Shown here one piece after another: positions 33,148-41,523 of a stretch of 64,000 bases of DNA. The stretch is taken from positions 3,038,001 to 3,102,000 of the forward strand of contig NZ_CP107905.1 of NCBI RefSeq assembly GCF_036014015.1. Reading direction: 5' to 3'. The first letter of the stretch is position 1. Each line of letters starts with the position of its first letter. A program made the position numbers and the translations under genes. Source of the DNA: Streptomyces sp. NBC_00457. Lineage in GTDB: Bacteria; Actinomycetota; Actinomycetes; Streptomycetales; Streptomycetaceae. The notes beneath the pieces were generated by a model. It was not told where the DNA came from, ran no database searches, and worked only from the letters and a program-made list of their open reading frames with translations.

Positions 33148-34386
33148 GTGCCCAGCCCCTACCTCGCCCTGTTCGCCGCCCCCGGCTCCAAGGGCTTCGC
33201 CGCCGCCGGCTTCCTCGGGAGGATGCCGCTGTCGATGATGGGCATCGGCGTCGTCACGATGATCTCCCAGCTCACCGGCCGGTACGGGCTGGCGGGCGCC
33301 CTGTCGGCCACCATCGCGCTGGCGGCCGCGGTCGCGGGCCCGCAGGTGTCGCGGCTGGTGGACCGGTACGGGCAGCGGCGGGTGCTGCGCCCGGCGACGC
33401 TGGTGTCGCTCGTCGCGGCGGCACTGCTGCTGTTCGCCGCGCACTACGAGTGGCCGGACTGGGTGCTGTTCGTGGCCTGCGTCGGGATCGGCTGCGTGCC
33501 GAGCATCGGGGCGATGATCCGTGCCCGCTGGGCGGCCCTGTACCGGGGCACCCCGCAGTTGCACACCGCGTACTCCTTCGAGTCCGTGGTGGACGAGATC
33601 TGCTTCATCTTCGGGCCGATCATCTCCATCGGCCTGTCCACGGCGTGGTTCCCCGAGGCGGGACCGCTGCTCGCCGCCTGCTTCCTGGCGGCCGGGGTCT
33701 TCTGGCTCACCGCACAGCGCGCGACCGAGCCGAAGCCGCATCCGCGCGAGCACCGCGGCGGCGGCAGCGCGCTGCGCGCACCCGGTCTGCAGGTCCTGGT
33801 GGCCACCTTCGTGGCGACCGGAGCGATCTTCGGGGCCGTCGACGTGGTCACCGTGGCCTTCGCCGAGGAGCAGGGGCACAAGGGCGCGGCCAGCCTCGTG
33901 CTGGCGATCTACGCCGCGGGCTCCTGCGTAGCAGGAGCCGTGTTCGGGCTGCTGCGGTTCCACGGGTCGCCCGAACGTCGCTGGCTGCTGGGCGTGTTCA
34001 TGATGGCCGTGAGTATGATCCCCCTCCTACTGGTCGGAAACTTGCCGTTTCTGGCCGTGGCGCTGTTCGTTGCGGGTCTGTCCATCGCTCCCACGATGAT
34101 CACGACGATGTCCCTCATCGAAGAGCACGTACCACGCGCGCAGCTCACCGAAGGCATGACCTGGGTGAGCACAGGGCTCGCGGTCGGGGTCGCACTCGGC
34201 TCCTCCGTGGCCGGCTGGGTGATCGACGCGGCCGGAGCGCGTGCCGGGTACGGGGTTCCGGCAGTGTCCGGAGCCGTCGCGGTCGCGGTCGGTTTCCTCG
34301 GGTATCGCCGGCTCAGCAGGCCGGCTCCGCGTCGGGGAGGCACCGTTGAGCACCACAGTGAGCGGCAGGAACGGCACGTGGCGTAA
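33148..34386 (+). CDS. MFS transporter
   Basis: 412 residues, GTG start after CCGGAGACC. About 12 membrane helices; the loop after helix 2 is RLVDRYGQRRVLRP, the MFS A-motif position. The family is that of sugar/drug efflux carriers of actinobacteria. The 3' end overlaps the next gene by about 41 nt, implying joint expression with the lactone oxidase. Substrate unknown. Confidence 0.88.
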   Translation: MPSPYLALFAAPGSKGFAAAGFLGRMPLSMMGIGVVTMISQLTGRYGLAGALSATIALAAAVAGPQVSRLVDRYGQRRVLRPATLVSLVAAALLLFAAHYEWPDWVLFVACVGIGCVPSIGAMIRARWAALYRGTPQLHTAYSFESVVDEICFIFGPIISIGLSTAWFPEAGPLLAACFLAAGVFWLTAQRATEPKPHPREHRGGGSALRAPGLQVLVATFVATGAIFGAVDVVTVAFAEEQGHKGAASLVLAIYAAGSCVAGAVFGLLRFHGSPERRWLLGVFMMAVSMIPLLLVGNLPFLAVALFVAGLSIAPTMITTMSLIEEHVPRAQLTEGMTWVSTGLAVGVALGSSVAGWVIDAAGARAGYGVPAVSGAVAVAVGFLGYRRLSRPAPRRGGTVEHHSERQERHVA

Positions 34387-35665
34387 CTGGGGCGGCACGG
34401 TCGCCGCCCGGCCGGCGCGGCAGGTCGAACCCGCCTCCGTGGACGAACTGGCCGCGGCCGTACGGAAGGCGGCGGAGGACGGGCTGACGGTGAAGGCCGT
34501 CGGTTCCGGGCATTCGTTCACGTCCGTCGCCGCCACCGACGGTGTGTTGATCCGTCCTCAACTGTTGACCGGCATCCGCAATATTGACCGCGAAGCCGGG
34601 ACGGTCACGGTGGAGGCCGGCACCCCGCTCAAGAGACTCAACATGGCTCTCGCCCGTGAGGGCCTGTCGCTCACGAACATGGGCGACATCATGGAGCAGA
34701 CGGTCTCCGGGGCCACCAGCACCGGCACCCACGGCACCGGCCGCGACTCGGCCTCGATAGCCGCCCAGATCAAGGAGCTTGAGCTGGTTACGGCCGACGG
34801 CTCGCTGCTGACGTGCTCGGAGAAGGAGAATCCGGAGATCTTCGCGGCCGCGCGCACAGGTCTCGGCGCCCTCGGCATCATCACCGCGATCACCTTCGCC
34901 GTGGAGCCGATCTTCCTGCTCACGGCCCGTGAGGAGCCGATGAGTCTGGACCAGGTCACCAGCCGGTTCGACGAACTCTGGGCGGAGAACGAGCACTTCG
35001 AGTTCTACTGGTTCCCGCACACCGGCAACACCAACACCAAGCGCAACAACCGCAGCGCGGGCCCGGAACAGCCGGTGGGGCAGCTCGCGGGCTGGTTCGA
35101 GGACGAGTTCCTCTCCAACGGCGTCTTCCAGGTGGCCCAGTGGGCCGGCCGCGCGGTACCGGCCACCGTCCCGGCGATCGCCCAGATCTCCAGCAAGGCG
35201 CTGTCCGCGCGGACTTACACCGATATTCCCTACAAAGTCTTCACTTCGCCGCGCCGGGTGCGCTTCGTGGAGATGGAGTACGCCGTTCCGCGCGAGGCCG
35301 TCGTCGAGACGCTGCGCGAACTCAAGAGGACGGTCGACCGATCCGGCCTGAGGATCAGTTTCCCCGTCGAGGTGCGCACGGCCCCCGCGGACGACATCAC
35401 GCTCTCCACGGCGTCCGGCCGCGACACCGCCTACATCGCCGTCCACATGTTCAAGGGGACGCCCTATCAGGCGTATTTCACCGCCGCCGAACGGATCTTC
35501 ACCGCGCACGAGGGCCGGCCGCACTGGGGCAAGGTGCACACCCGGGACGCCGAGTACTTCGCCGGGGTCTACCCCCGGTTCGGTGAGTTCACGGCGTTGC
35601 GGGATCGGCTCGATCCCGAACGGCGGTTCCAGAACGACTACTTGCGGCGGGTGCTGGGGTCGTAG
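34346..35665 (+). CDS. FAD-dependent D-arabinono/L-gulono-1,4-lactone oxidase family protein
   Basis: About 439 residues from a TTG at 34346 preceded by GGGGAGG; an in-frame ATG much further upstream lies wholly inside the MFS gene and is less likely. The VAO-type FAD domain has VKAVGSGHSFTSVAATDG (His and Ser near the flavin), GTHGTGR and a C-terminal ALO domain with the terminal signature RFQNDYLRRVLG, where HxK is the normal end of the aldonolactone oxidases (here WGKVHT upstream). It oxidises a sugar-acid 1,4-lactone or polyol with O2 as acceptor. The exact substrate is uncertain. Confidence 0.88.
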   Translation: MSTTVSGRNGTWRNWGGTVAARPARQVEPASVDELAAAVRKAAEDGLTVKAVGSGHSFTSVAATDGVLIRPQLLTGIRNIDREAGTVTVEAGTPLKRLNMALAREGLSLTNMGDIMEQTVSGATSTGTHGTGRDSASIAAQIKELELVTADGSLLTCSEKENPEIFAAARTGLGALGIITAITFAVEPIFLLTAREEPMSLDQVTSRFDELWAENEHFEFYWFPHTGNTNTKRNNRSAGPEQPVGQLAGWFEDEFLSNGVFQVAQWAGRAVPATVPAIAQISSKALSARTYTDIPYKVFTSPRRVRFVEMEYAVPREAVVETLRELKRTVDRSGLRISFPVEVRTAPADDITLSTASGRDTAYIAVHMFKGTPYQAYFTAAERIFTAHEGRPHWGKVHTRDAEYFAGVYPRFGEFTALRDRLDPERRFQNDYLRRVLGS

Positions 35666-36091
35666 CCGACTCGGGACGCAGGCGCACAGCGATTGGTTCC
35701 GTTTCTGCCGATTGCGTGAAGTGCGCCACGTTCAAGATCCCGAAAACCCGCGCTCGGGCGGCCAAGTCCGACCCCTTGCCAGAAGTTGGGCGGCGAGCCA
35801 ATCCACGCACGTGGTCCAAATGGAGTACTGTTGCGAGCCCTGGGTCCGGTCTCCCGCCAGGGCGTCCGTGGCCTTCAAGGACCGCCGTGAGGGGGCTAGT
35901 TGCACAGGGTGACGGAGTTTGTCACTTAGCGTTGCGAATAGGTAACCGTGCCATAACGGCGTTCCAGGGCCCCGGCCCGACACGCCGGGCAACTCGGCAA
36001 GGTTGTGGCAGGCTGCACCCGGGCAGGCCACACTCGACTAGCGGAAGCAGCGACGCACGTGACGTCGGCAGGCACCACCCGGGAGGTCCCC
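35666..36091. promoter_or_regulatory. sepH upstream region, 426 nt
   Basis: No gene seen. A small inverted repeat GTGAC-N7-GTCAC (35909-35925) is followed by the A/T-richer CTTAGCGTTGCGAATAGGTA, where the sepH promoter may lie. No terminator for the preceding oxidase gene was recognised. Confidence 0.4.
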
Positions 36092-37132
36092 ATGCCCGAA
36101 CTGCGTGTCGTGGCCGTCTCCAATGACGGCACACGGCTGGTGCTCAAGGCTGCCGACTCGACGGAGTACACCCTTCCGATTGATGAACGGCTGCGCGCCG
36201 CCGTGCGCGGCGACCGGCCGCGCCTCGGCCAGATCGAGATCGAGGTGGAGAGCCATCTCCGCCCGCGTGACATCCAGGCGCGTATACGTGCGGGTGCGAC
36301 CGCGGAAGAGGTCGCACAGATGGCCGGAATTCCGGTCGACCGCGTACGCCGCTTCGAGGGTCCGGTGCTGGCCGAGCGCGCCTTCATGGCCGAGCGGGCC
36401 CGCAAGACACCCGTCCGCAGACCCGGCGAGAACGCCGCCGGACCTCAGCTCGGCGAGACCGTCCAGGAGCGGCTGCTGCTGCGCGGCGCCGAGAAGGACA
36501 GCGTCCAGTGGGACTCGTGGCGCCGTGACGACGGCACCTGGGAAGTCCTGCTGGTGTACGTCGTCGCGGGCGAACCGCACTCGGCGAGCTGGACGTACGA
36601 CCCGCCCCGGCGGCTCGTACAGGCCGTCGACGAGGAGGCGCGCTCGCTGATCGGCGAGTCCGAGGACCTCGCCTCGGCGGAGCCCAGCTTCCCGTTCGTG
36701 CCGCGCATCGCCCGGCTGCCGCGCGATCGCCCGATGGACCGCCCGGACCGTCCGGTGCTGCCGTCGCCCTCCCCCGAACCCGAGGTGGAGAGCACCGGCG
36801 AACGCGACTCGCTGACCAGCCTCCTGGAGGCGGTGCCGAGCTTCCGCGGCGACATGGTCGTCCCGGAACGCCCGGCGCCGGATCCGGTGGAGGAACCTCC
36901 CTCCGCCCCCGAACCCGCCGAGGAGGAACCCCCCGCGCCCGCCGCCTCGGCCGGGGCCGGTTCCGCCTACGCCGACGTCCTCATGCCCCGGTCCGTCGGC
37001 AGTCACCGCGACCGCCTGATCGGCTCCACCGACCGCCAGGCCGAAGCCGACGGGGTCCGCCCCGGCCGCCGGGCAGCGGTGCCGAGCTGGGACGAGATCG
37101 TGTTCGGGACACGGCGGAAGAAGCAGGAGTAG
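36092..37132 (+). CDS. sepH: SepH, FtsZ-interacting septation protein
   Basis: 346 residues from the ATG at 36092, preceded by GGGAGGTCCCC. The N-terminal DUF3071 domain (1-170) begins MPELRVVAVSNDGTRLVLKA and contains a helix-turn-helix-like segment (ATAEEVAQMAGIPVDRVRRF). The rest is a Pro/Glu-rich disordered linker ending in a conserved tail, SWDEIVFGTRRKKQE. SepH is an actinobacterial cell-division protein that binds FtsZ through its C-terminal part and promotes FtsZ assembly during vegetative and sporulation septation. Monocistronic, ending 5 nt before a 23-bp terminator stem. Confidence 0.95.
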   Translation: MPELRVVAVSNDGTRLVLKAADSTEYTLPIDERLRAAVRGDRPRLGQIEIEVESHLRPRDIQARIRAGATAEEVAQMAGIPVDRVRRFEGPVLAERAFMAERARKTPVRRPGENAAGPQLGETVQERLLLRGAEKDSVQWDSWRRDDGTWEVLLVYVVAGEPHSASWTYDPPRRLVQAVDEEARSLIGESEDLASAEPSFPFVPRIARLPRDRPMDRPDRPVLPSPSPEPEVESTGERDSLTSLLEAVPSFRGDMVVPERPAPDPVEEPPSAPEPAEEEPPAPAASAGAGSAYADVLMPRSVGSHRDRLIGSTDRQAEADGVRPGRRAAVPSWDEIVFGTRRKKQE

Positions 37133-37137
37133 TAGGT

Positions 37138-37190
37138 CGTACGACAGTGGGGCCCGCGCCTGACCAAGGCGCGGGCCCCACTGTCGTACG
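37138..37190. terminator. strong bidirectional terminator after sepH
   Basis: Perfect 23-bp stem (left arm 37138-37160, right arm 37168-37190) with loop TGACCAA, between convergent sepH and the rhodanese gene. Confidence 0.9.
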
Positions 37191-37199
37191 GCTGCACGG

Positions 37200-38054
37200 C
37201 TATTGAGGATCCGGCCCGACGGCGACCGGCCGGGACGGATCCGCGGACCACTCCGACCAGGACCCGACGTACAGCGCCGCCGGAATTCCCGCTACCGCCA
37301 GGGCGAGCACCTCGTGGGCGGCGGAGACTCCCGAACCGCAGTACACGCCGACCTCCGGGCCGTCCTCGGACACGCCCAGGGTCTTGAACCGGGCCCGAAG
37401 CTCGTCCGCGGCGAGGAAGCGGCCGTCCGGCGCCACGTTCTCGTTCGTTGGCGCGGACACGGCGCCCGGAATGTGACCGCCTACCGGATCGATCGGCTCC
37501 ACTTCTCCCCGGTACCGCTCCCCCGCCCGCGCGTCGAGCAGCACGCCGCTCCGGGCCAACGCCGCGGCCCCCTCGGCATCCAGCATGTCCACCGCCCCCG
37601 GCACCGGCTGGAAGTCGCCCTCGGCCGGCACGGGCACGGTCGTCTCCAGCGGGCCCTGCCAAGCGGGCAGCCCGCCGTCGAGGACCCGCACCTCCGGATG
37701 CCCCGTCCAGCGCAGCAGCCACCACGCGCGTGCCGCGGCCCAGCCCTGGCCGCCGTCGTACACGACCACAGGGGCCGCTGACGAGACACCGGCCCGGCGC
37801 ATGGCCGTACCGAATTCGGCCATGCCGGGCAGCGGATGCCGGCCGCGCTCGCCCGGTGCCGACGCGAGTTCACGGTCCAGATCGACGTAGACCGCGCCGG
37901 GGAGATGCCCGGCCTCGTACTCGGCCCGCCCGTCGAAGGGCGGTTCACCGGCCGCCTTGGCCACGCTCAGCTGCCAGCGGACATCGAGCAGGACGGGCGG
38001 GGTCGGTCCCGCCAGCTCGCTCGCGAGTTCGGTTGCGGAGATGATGGCGTTCAT
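37200..38054 (-). CDS. thiosulfate/3-mercaptopyruvate sulfurtransferase (two rhodanese domains)
   Basis: 284 residues from the ATG at 38054 after CAAGGATGG. Two rhodanese domains, 1-140 (inactive, no Cys) and 155-284 (active), the second with catalytic Cys239 in the loop VYCGSGVSA. The CGSGV form is closer to 3-mercaptopyruvate sulfurtransferases than to thiosulfate rhodaneses (CRxG). It transfers sulfane sulfur to an acceptor such as cyanide or a thiol. Cytosolic, monocistronic. Confidence 0.9.
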   Translation of the reverse strand: MNAIISATELASELAGPTPPVLLDVRWQLSVAKAAGEPPFDGRAEYEAGHLPGAVYVDLDRELASAPGERGRHPLPGMAEFGTAMRRAGVSSAAPVVVYDGGQGWAAARAWWLLRWTGHPEVRVLDGGLPAWQGPLETTVPVPAEGDFQPVPGAVDMLDAEGAAALARSGVLLDARAGERYRGEVEPIDPVGGHIPGAVSAPTNENVAPDGRFLAADELRARFKTLGVSEDGPEVGVYCGSGVSAAHEVLALAVAGIPAALYVGSWSEWSADPSRPVAVGPDPQ

Positions 38055-38352
38055 GGCCACCATCCTTGCGTATGGGGTGGCCGCATCGTCCATGTCCGAC
38101 TACTCTGCTCGGCCGGACAGCCCCGATCACGAGGCGTACGGGATCGGGCACATGCTGTACAGCGGATCGACATCCGTCGGCAATCGCACCGAAATGGTCA
38201 AGGAACCGCACACCGGGCATTCTCCGGGCATGGGCCCGCAAAGACGGCGGCGCGCCCGGAGCGCGCGGTCCCATGGGGGTGCGAGCATCGGCACGGGGGT
38301 CCGCAGAGCGGTGGCGACACGGCTGCCGCAAGGGGTCGAGGAGAGAGTGACG

Positions 38353-39147
38353 ATGACCGAGGCACGGGGGTCGGCCGGCCCGAACGGCGAAACGCACGCG
38401 CCCGGCACGCCCTGCTGGGTGAGTCTGATGGTGCACGGGCTGGCCACGACCCAGGAGTTCTACGGGGCTCTGTTCGGCTGGGAGTTCCGGCCCGGCCCCC
38501 AACAGCTCGGCCCCTATGTGCGGGCGCTGCTCGACGGCTCCGACGTGGCCGGCATCGGCCAGCTTCCGCCGGACCGGCACCTCCCCATCGCCTGGACGCC
38601 CTACCTGGCCTCGGACGACGTCGATCTGACCGCCGAGACGGTACGGCTGTGCGGCGGCACCGTCGGGGTGGGCCCGCTGGACGCGGAGGATGCCGGGCGG
38701 CTGGTGATCGGTTCGGATCCCTCGGGCGCGGTCTTCGGCGTGTGGCAGGCGGCGGCGCATCGCGGCACGGCCATCGCCGGGGTGCCCGGCACTCCGGCCT
38801 GGCACGAGTTGCTGACCTTCGAGACGGCGAGCGTCGCCAAGTTCTACGAGACCGTGTTCGAGTACGACGAGGAGCCGGTGATCTCCGCCGACTTCGACTA
38901 CGTGACCCTGCTCATCGACGGCCGCCCGGTCGCCGGTATCCACGGCGTCGGCAACTCCCTCCCCCGCGACCGGGGTCCGCACTGGGTGACGTACTTCGAA
39001 GTCGCCGACGCCGACGAGAGCCTCGCCCAGGTCGCCGACCTCGGCGGGCATGTCCTGGGGCCGGCCCACGACACCGAACACGGCCGCGTGGCCACGGTCG
39101 CGGACCCCGAGGGCGCCAGGTTCTGCCTGGTCCAGAGCCCGGCCTGA
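38353..39147 (+). CDS. VOC-family protein (two glyoxalase/bleomycin-resistance folds)
   Basis: 264 residues, ATG at 38353 with GAGGAGAGAG upstream. Two tandem VOC modules: 15-130 (PCWVSLMVHGLATTQEFYGA) and 145-262 (TPAWHELLTFETASVAKFYE). The pattern is that of the two-domain VOC proteins common in Streptomyces. Metal ligands His/Glu are incompletely matched, so substrate and activity are unknown. The 300 nt before it are divergent from the rhodanese gene and hold no gene. Its stop is 14 nt before the repeat that bounds the biosynthetic cluster. Confidence 0.85.
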   Translation: MTEARGSAGPNGETHAPGTPCWVSLMVHGLATTQEFYGALFGWEFRPGPQQLGPYVRALLDGSDVAGIGQLPPDRHLPIAWTPYLASDDVDLTAETVRLCGGTVGVGPLDAEDAGRLVIGSDPSGAVFGVWQAAAHRGTAIAGVPGTPAWHELLTFETASVAKFYETVFEYDEEPVISADFDYVTLLIDGRPVAGIHGVGNSLPRDRGPHWVTYFEVADADESLAQVADLGGHVLGPAHDTEHGRVATVADPEGARFCLVQSPA

Positions 39148-39160
39148 GCTCAGACCGGTG

Positions 39161-39189
39161 AGCCCGAGCCGCGAGGACAGCTTGCCCTC
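39161..39189. repeat. tdk: left copy of a 29-bp direct repeat (tdk-derived)
   Basis: 27 of 29 bases match 56752-56780 inside tdk, in the same orientation. Read on the minus strand it encodes EGKLSSRLGL, the same residues as Tdk, with the two mismatches synonymous. It lies in the 47-nt gap between the VOC gene and the first (3'-most) gene of the biosynthetic operon, exactly at the cluster boundary. Confidence 0.8.
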
Positions 39190-39194
39190 CCGTC

Positions 39195-39911
39195 TCAATG
39201 GCCGAGCCCGGCGCCTCCGTCGACCGGGATCACGGCGCCGCGCACATATCCGGCACCGGCCAGGAACGCCACCGCGTCGGCGACCTCTTCGGGCCGGGCG
39301 AGGCGTCCGGCCGGGGTCCGGCTCAGCAGGTCGCGGCGCTGCGCCTCGGTGAGCGCTCGGCTCATGTCCGTCTCGGTCAGACCGGGCGCCACCACATTGC
39401 AGGTGATGTCCCTGGGGCCGAGTTCATGGGTCAGCGACCGGGCGAAACCGACCAGCCCCGCCTTCGCCGCCGCGTAGTTGGACTGTCCGGCGGCTCCGTG
39501 CAGCGCCGCCGTGGAGGAGATCAGCACGATACGGCCGTGGCCTTCGCGGAGCATCCCGCGTATCGCGCGCCGGGCGACCCGGAAGGCACCTGTGAGGTTG
39601 GTGTCGACGACGGAGGTGAAGTCCTCCTCGGTCATCTGCGCCAGCAGACGGTCGTGGGTGACGCCCGCGTTCGCGACCAGGACGGTGACGGGCCCGTGGG
39701 CGGCCTCGGCCTCCTTGAAGGCCTGGTCCACCTGCTGACTGTCCGTCACATCGCAGCGTACGGCGAGGAGTCCCTCGGAGACCGGGGGTTCAGCGCCCCG
39801 GTAGGTCACCGTGACCCGGTCCCCCGCCCTCGCGAAGCGGAGTGCCGTGGCCAGTCCGATCCCCCTGTTGCCCCCGGTCACGAGAACCGACCGAGCCGGT
39901 GCCTGTTCCAT
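39195..39911 (-). CDS. FabG-like short-chain dehydrogenase (probable cluster ketoreductase)
   Basis: 238 residues from the ATG at 39911, which has a strong GGAGGAGACA site (an ATG 12 nt earlier is part of that site). Classical SDR: TGGNRGIG (12-19), NAG at 84-86, catalytic Ser in ISSTAAL, Tyr146 and Lys150 (NYAAAKAG). The C-terminal PVDGGAGLGH fits FabG. It should reduce the beta-keto group on the ACP with NADPH. The start of this gene lies 122 nt inside the exporter gene. Confidence 0.9.
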   Translation of the reverse strand: MEQAPARSVLVTGGNRGIGLATALRFARAGDRVTVTYRGAEPPVSEGLLAVRCDVTDSQQVDQAFKEAEAAHGPVTVLVANAGVTHDRLLAQMTEEDFTSVVDTNLTGAFRVARRAIRGMLREGHGRIVLISSTAALHGAAGQSNYAAAKAGLVGFARSLTHELGPRDITCNVVAPGLTETDMSRALTEAQRRDLLSRTPAGRLARPEEVADAVAFLAGAGYVRGAVIPVDGGAGLGH

Positions 39912-41523
39912 TGTCTCCTCCATGCCTCTTCCGCTGTTCCTGTGCTTTCTCCGCTTCCGATGTCCCGGTTCCGCTGTTCTCGCTGCTGGAGTCCCGCGCG
40001 CGCAGCCCGACGACGGACACGGCGAACCCGACGAGGGCCAGTACGGCGGTCCAGAACGTGGCCGCGTACATCGCGTCGAGGAAGGCACGGTCGGCCGTGG
40101 CCGCCAGTTCCGGCAGACGCAGCGAGCCGGCCAGCGAGCGTGCCGCCTCGGCCGAGGTCCGGGCCTGCTCTTCGGCGCCCGCCGTCAACCCCTGTGCGTC
40201 ACCGGGCAGTTCGGCGTCCGCCATCCGCGCCCGGTACACCCCGGAGAGGACCGAGCCTGCCATCGCCACCCCGAGCGTCCCGCCCACCTGCCGTGTGACG
40301 CTGTTGACGGCCGATCCGGCGCCCGCGAGATGCGGCGGCACCCCGCTCATCATCACGGCCGTGACCGGCGTACCGACCAGACCCATCCCGAACCCCTGCA
40401 CCCACAGCAGCGCGGCGACGGTCAGGATGGAGGTCCGTCCGTCGAACCACAGATAACCGACGTACGTGGCGGCCGTGGCCAGGACTCCGGCCGCGACCGT
40501 CCACCGGGCCGACAGCAGCCGGCTCATCGCCGGGGAGGCCTGGCTGCCCAGGACGATGCCGACCGCGGCGGCGATCATCACGGTTCCGGCGTCGGCGGGG
40601 GAGAGTCCGCGGGGCCCCTGGAGATAGAAGGCCGCGTAGAACAGATGCCCGGCCAGCGCCATGAACGCGATCAGCAGCACCACACTCCCGGCAGTGAACC
40701 CGGGCTGCCGGAACAGTCGCAGGTCCAGGCTGGGGGCTGGGGACCTGCGCTGACCGGCCACGAAGGCGGTGAGCAGTGCGCCGCCCAGGAGGAGGGGGAG
40801 GAAGACGTGCGGGCCGTACCAGGTCCGTCCGTTGCCGAGTTCGATGATCCCGTAGACCACGCCGCCGAGGCCGAGCACCGACAGGCCCATCCCCGGCAGA
40901 TCGAGCACCCGGCGCCGGGGACCCTTCAGTTCGGGTACGACGGCCACCACCCCGGCCAGACACAGGGCCACGATCGGCACGTTGACCAGGAACACCGAAC
41001 CCCACCAGAAATGGCTGAGCAGCGCCCCGCCCACGACCGGGCCGACGGCCACGCCCAGACCGCTGGACGAGCTCCAGATCGCTATCGCCCGGGTGCGTTT
41101 CTCCTCCGGAGTGCTCTGCACGATGACCGACAGAGTCGCGGGCATCAGCAGCGCACTGCCCGCGCCCATGAAGGCCCGCGCCACGATCAGCCAGGCCGGG
41201 CTCGAGGCGAACGCCCCGGCGCCGGAGGCCGCGCCGAACAGTGCCAGACCGGCGATGAGGGTGGTGCGGGGGCCGAACCGGTCGGCCAGCGCGCCGCCCG
41301 CGAAGAGGGTGCCGGCGAAGACCAGGGTGTAGGCGCTCGCCACCCACTCCAGTTCGGCGGGGGTCGCGCCCAGGCCCTCGTCCGGGTCGGCGAGGGTGGT
41401 GACGGCGACGTTGAGGACCGAGGTGTCCAGCCAGATCAGCATCTGGGCGCAGACCACGACCACCAGGACGGGCCACGCCCGGGACGGCGCGGCCTTCTCT
41501 TCCGTCGGGCTCACGGTGCTCAT
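39790..41523 (-). CDS. MFS exporter, DHA2 (EmrB/QacA) family
   Basis: 577 residues, start overlapping the creD stop (ATGA). Fourteen predicted helices; begins SPTEEKAAPSRAWPVLVVVV, then AQMLIWLDTSVLNVAV, and LADRFGPRTTLIAG (motif A region); proton-antiport motif C is at LGVAVGPVVGGAL. It likely exports the cluster product. The last helix ends near residue 505 (FAVSVVGLRAR); the following 60-70 hydrophilic residues overlap the ketoreductase gene by 122 nt and read like shifted sequence, so the natural stop may have been lost. Confidence 0.88.
   Translation of the reverse strand: MSTVSPTEEKAAPSRAWPVLVVVVCAQMLIWLDTSVLNVAVTTLADPDEGLGATPAELEWVASAYTLVFAGTLFAGGALADRFGPRTTLIAGLALFGAASGAGAFASSPAWLIVARAFMGAGSALLMPATLSVIVQSTPEEKRTRAIAIWSSSSGLGVAVGPVVGGALLSHFWWGSVFLVNVPIVALCLAGVVAVVPELKGPRRRVLDLPGMGLSVLGLGGVVYGIIELGNGRTWYGPHVFLPLLLGGALLTAFVAGQRRSPAPSLDLRLFRQPGFTAGSVVLLIAFMALAGHLFYAAFYLQGPRGLSPADAGTVMIAAAVGIVLGSQASPAMSRLLSARWTVAAGVLATAATYVGYLWFDGRTSILTVAALLWVQGFGMGLVGTPVTAVMMSGVPPHLAGAGSAVNSVTRQVGGTLGVAMAGSVLSGVYRARMADAELPGDAQGLTAGAEEQARTSAEAARSLAGSLRLPELAATADRAFLDAMYAATFWTAVLALVGFAVSVVGLRARDSSSENSGTGTSEAEKAQEQRKRHGGDNGTGTGSVGSRDRGQQGDRTGHGTPLREGGGPGHGDLPGR

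Noticed and set aside
33018..34349. 443-codon plus-strand frame overlapping the MFS transporter
   Set aside because: Arg/Gly/Ala-rich out-of-frame shadow; the 33148 frame has twelve membrane helices.
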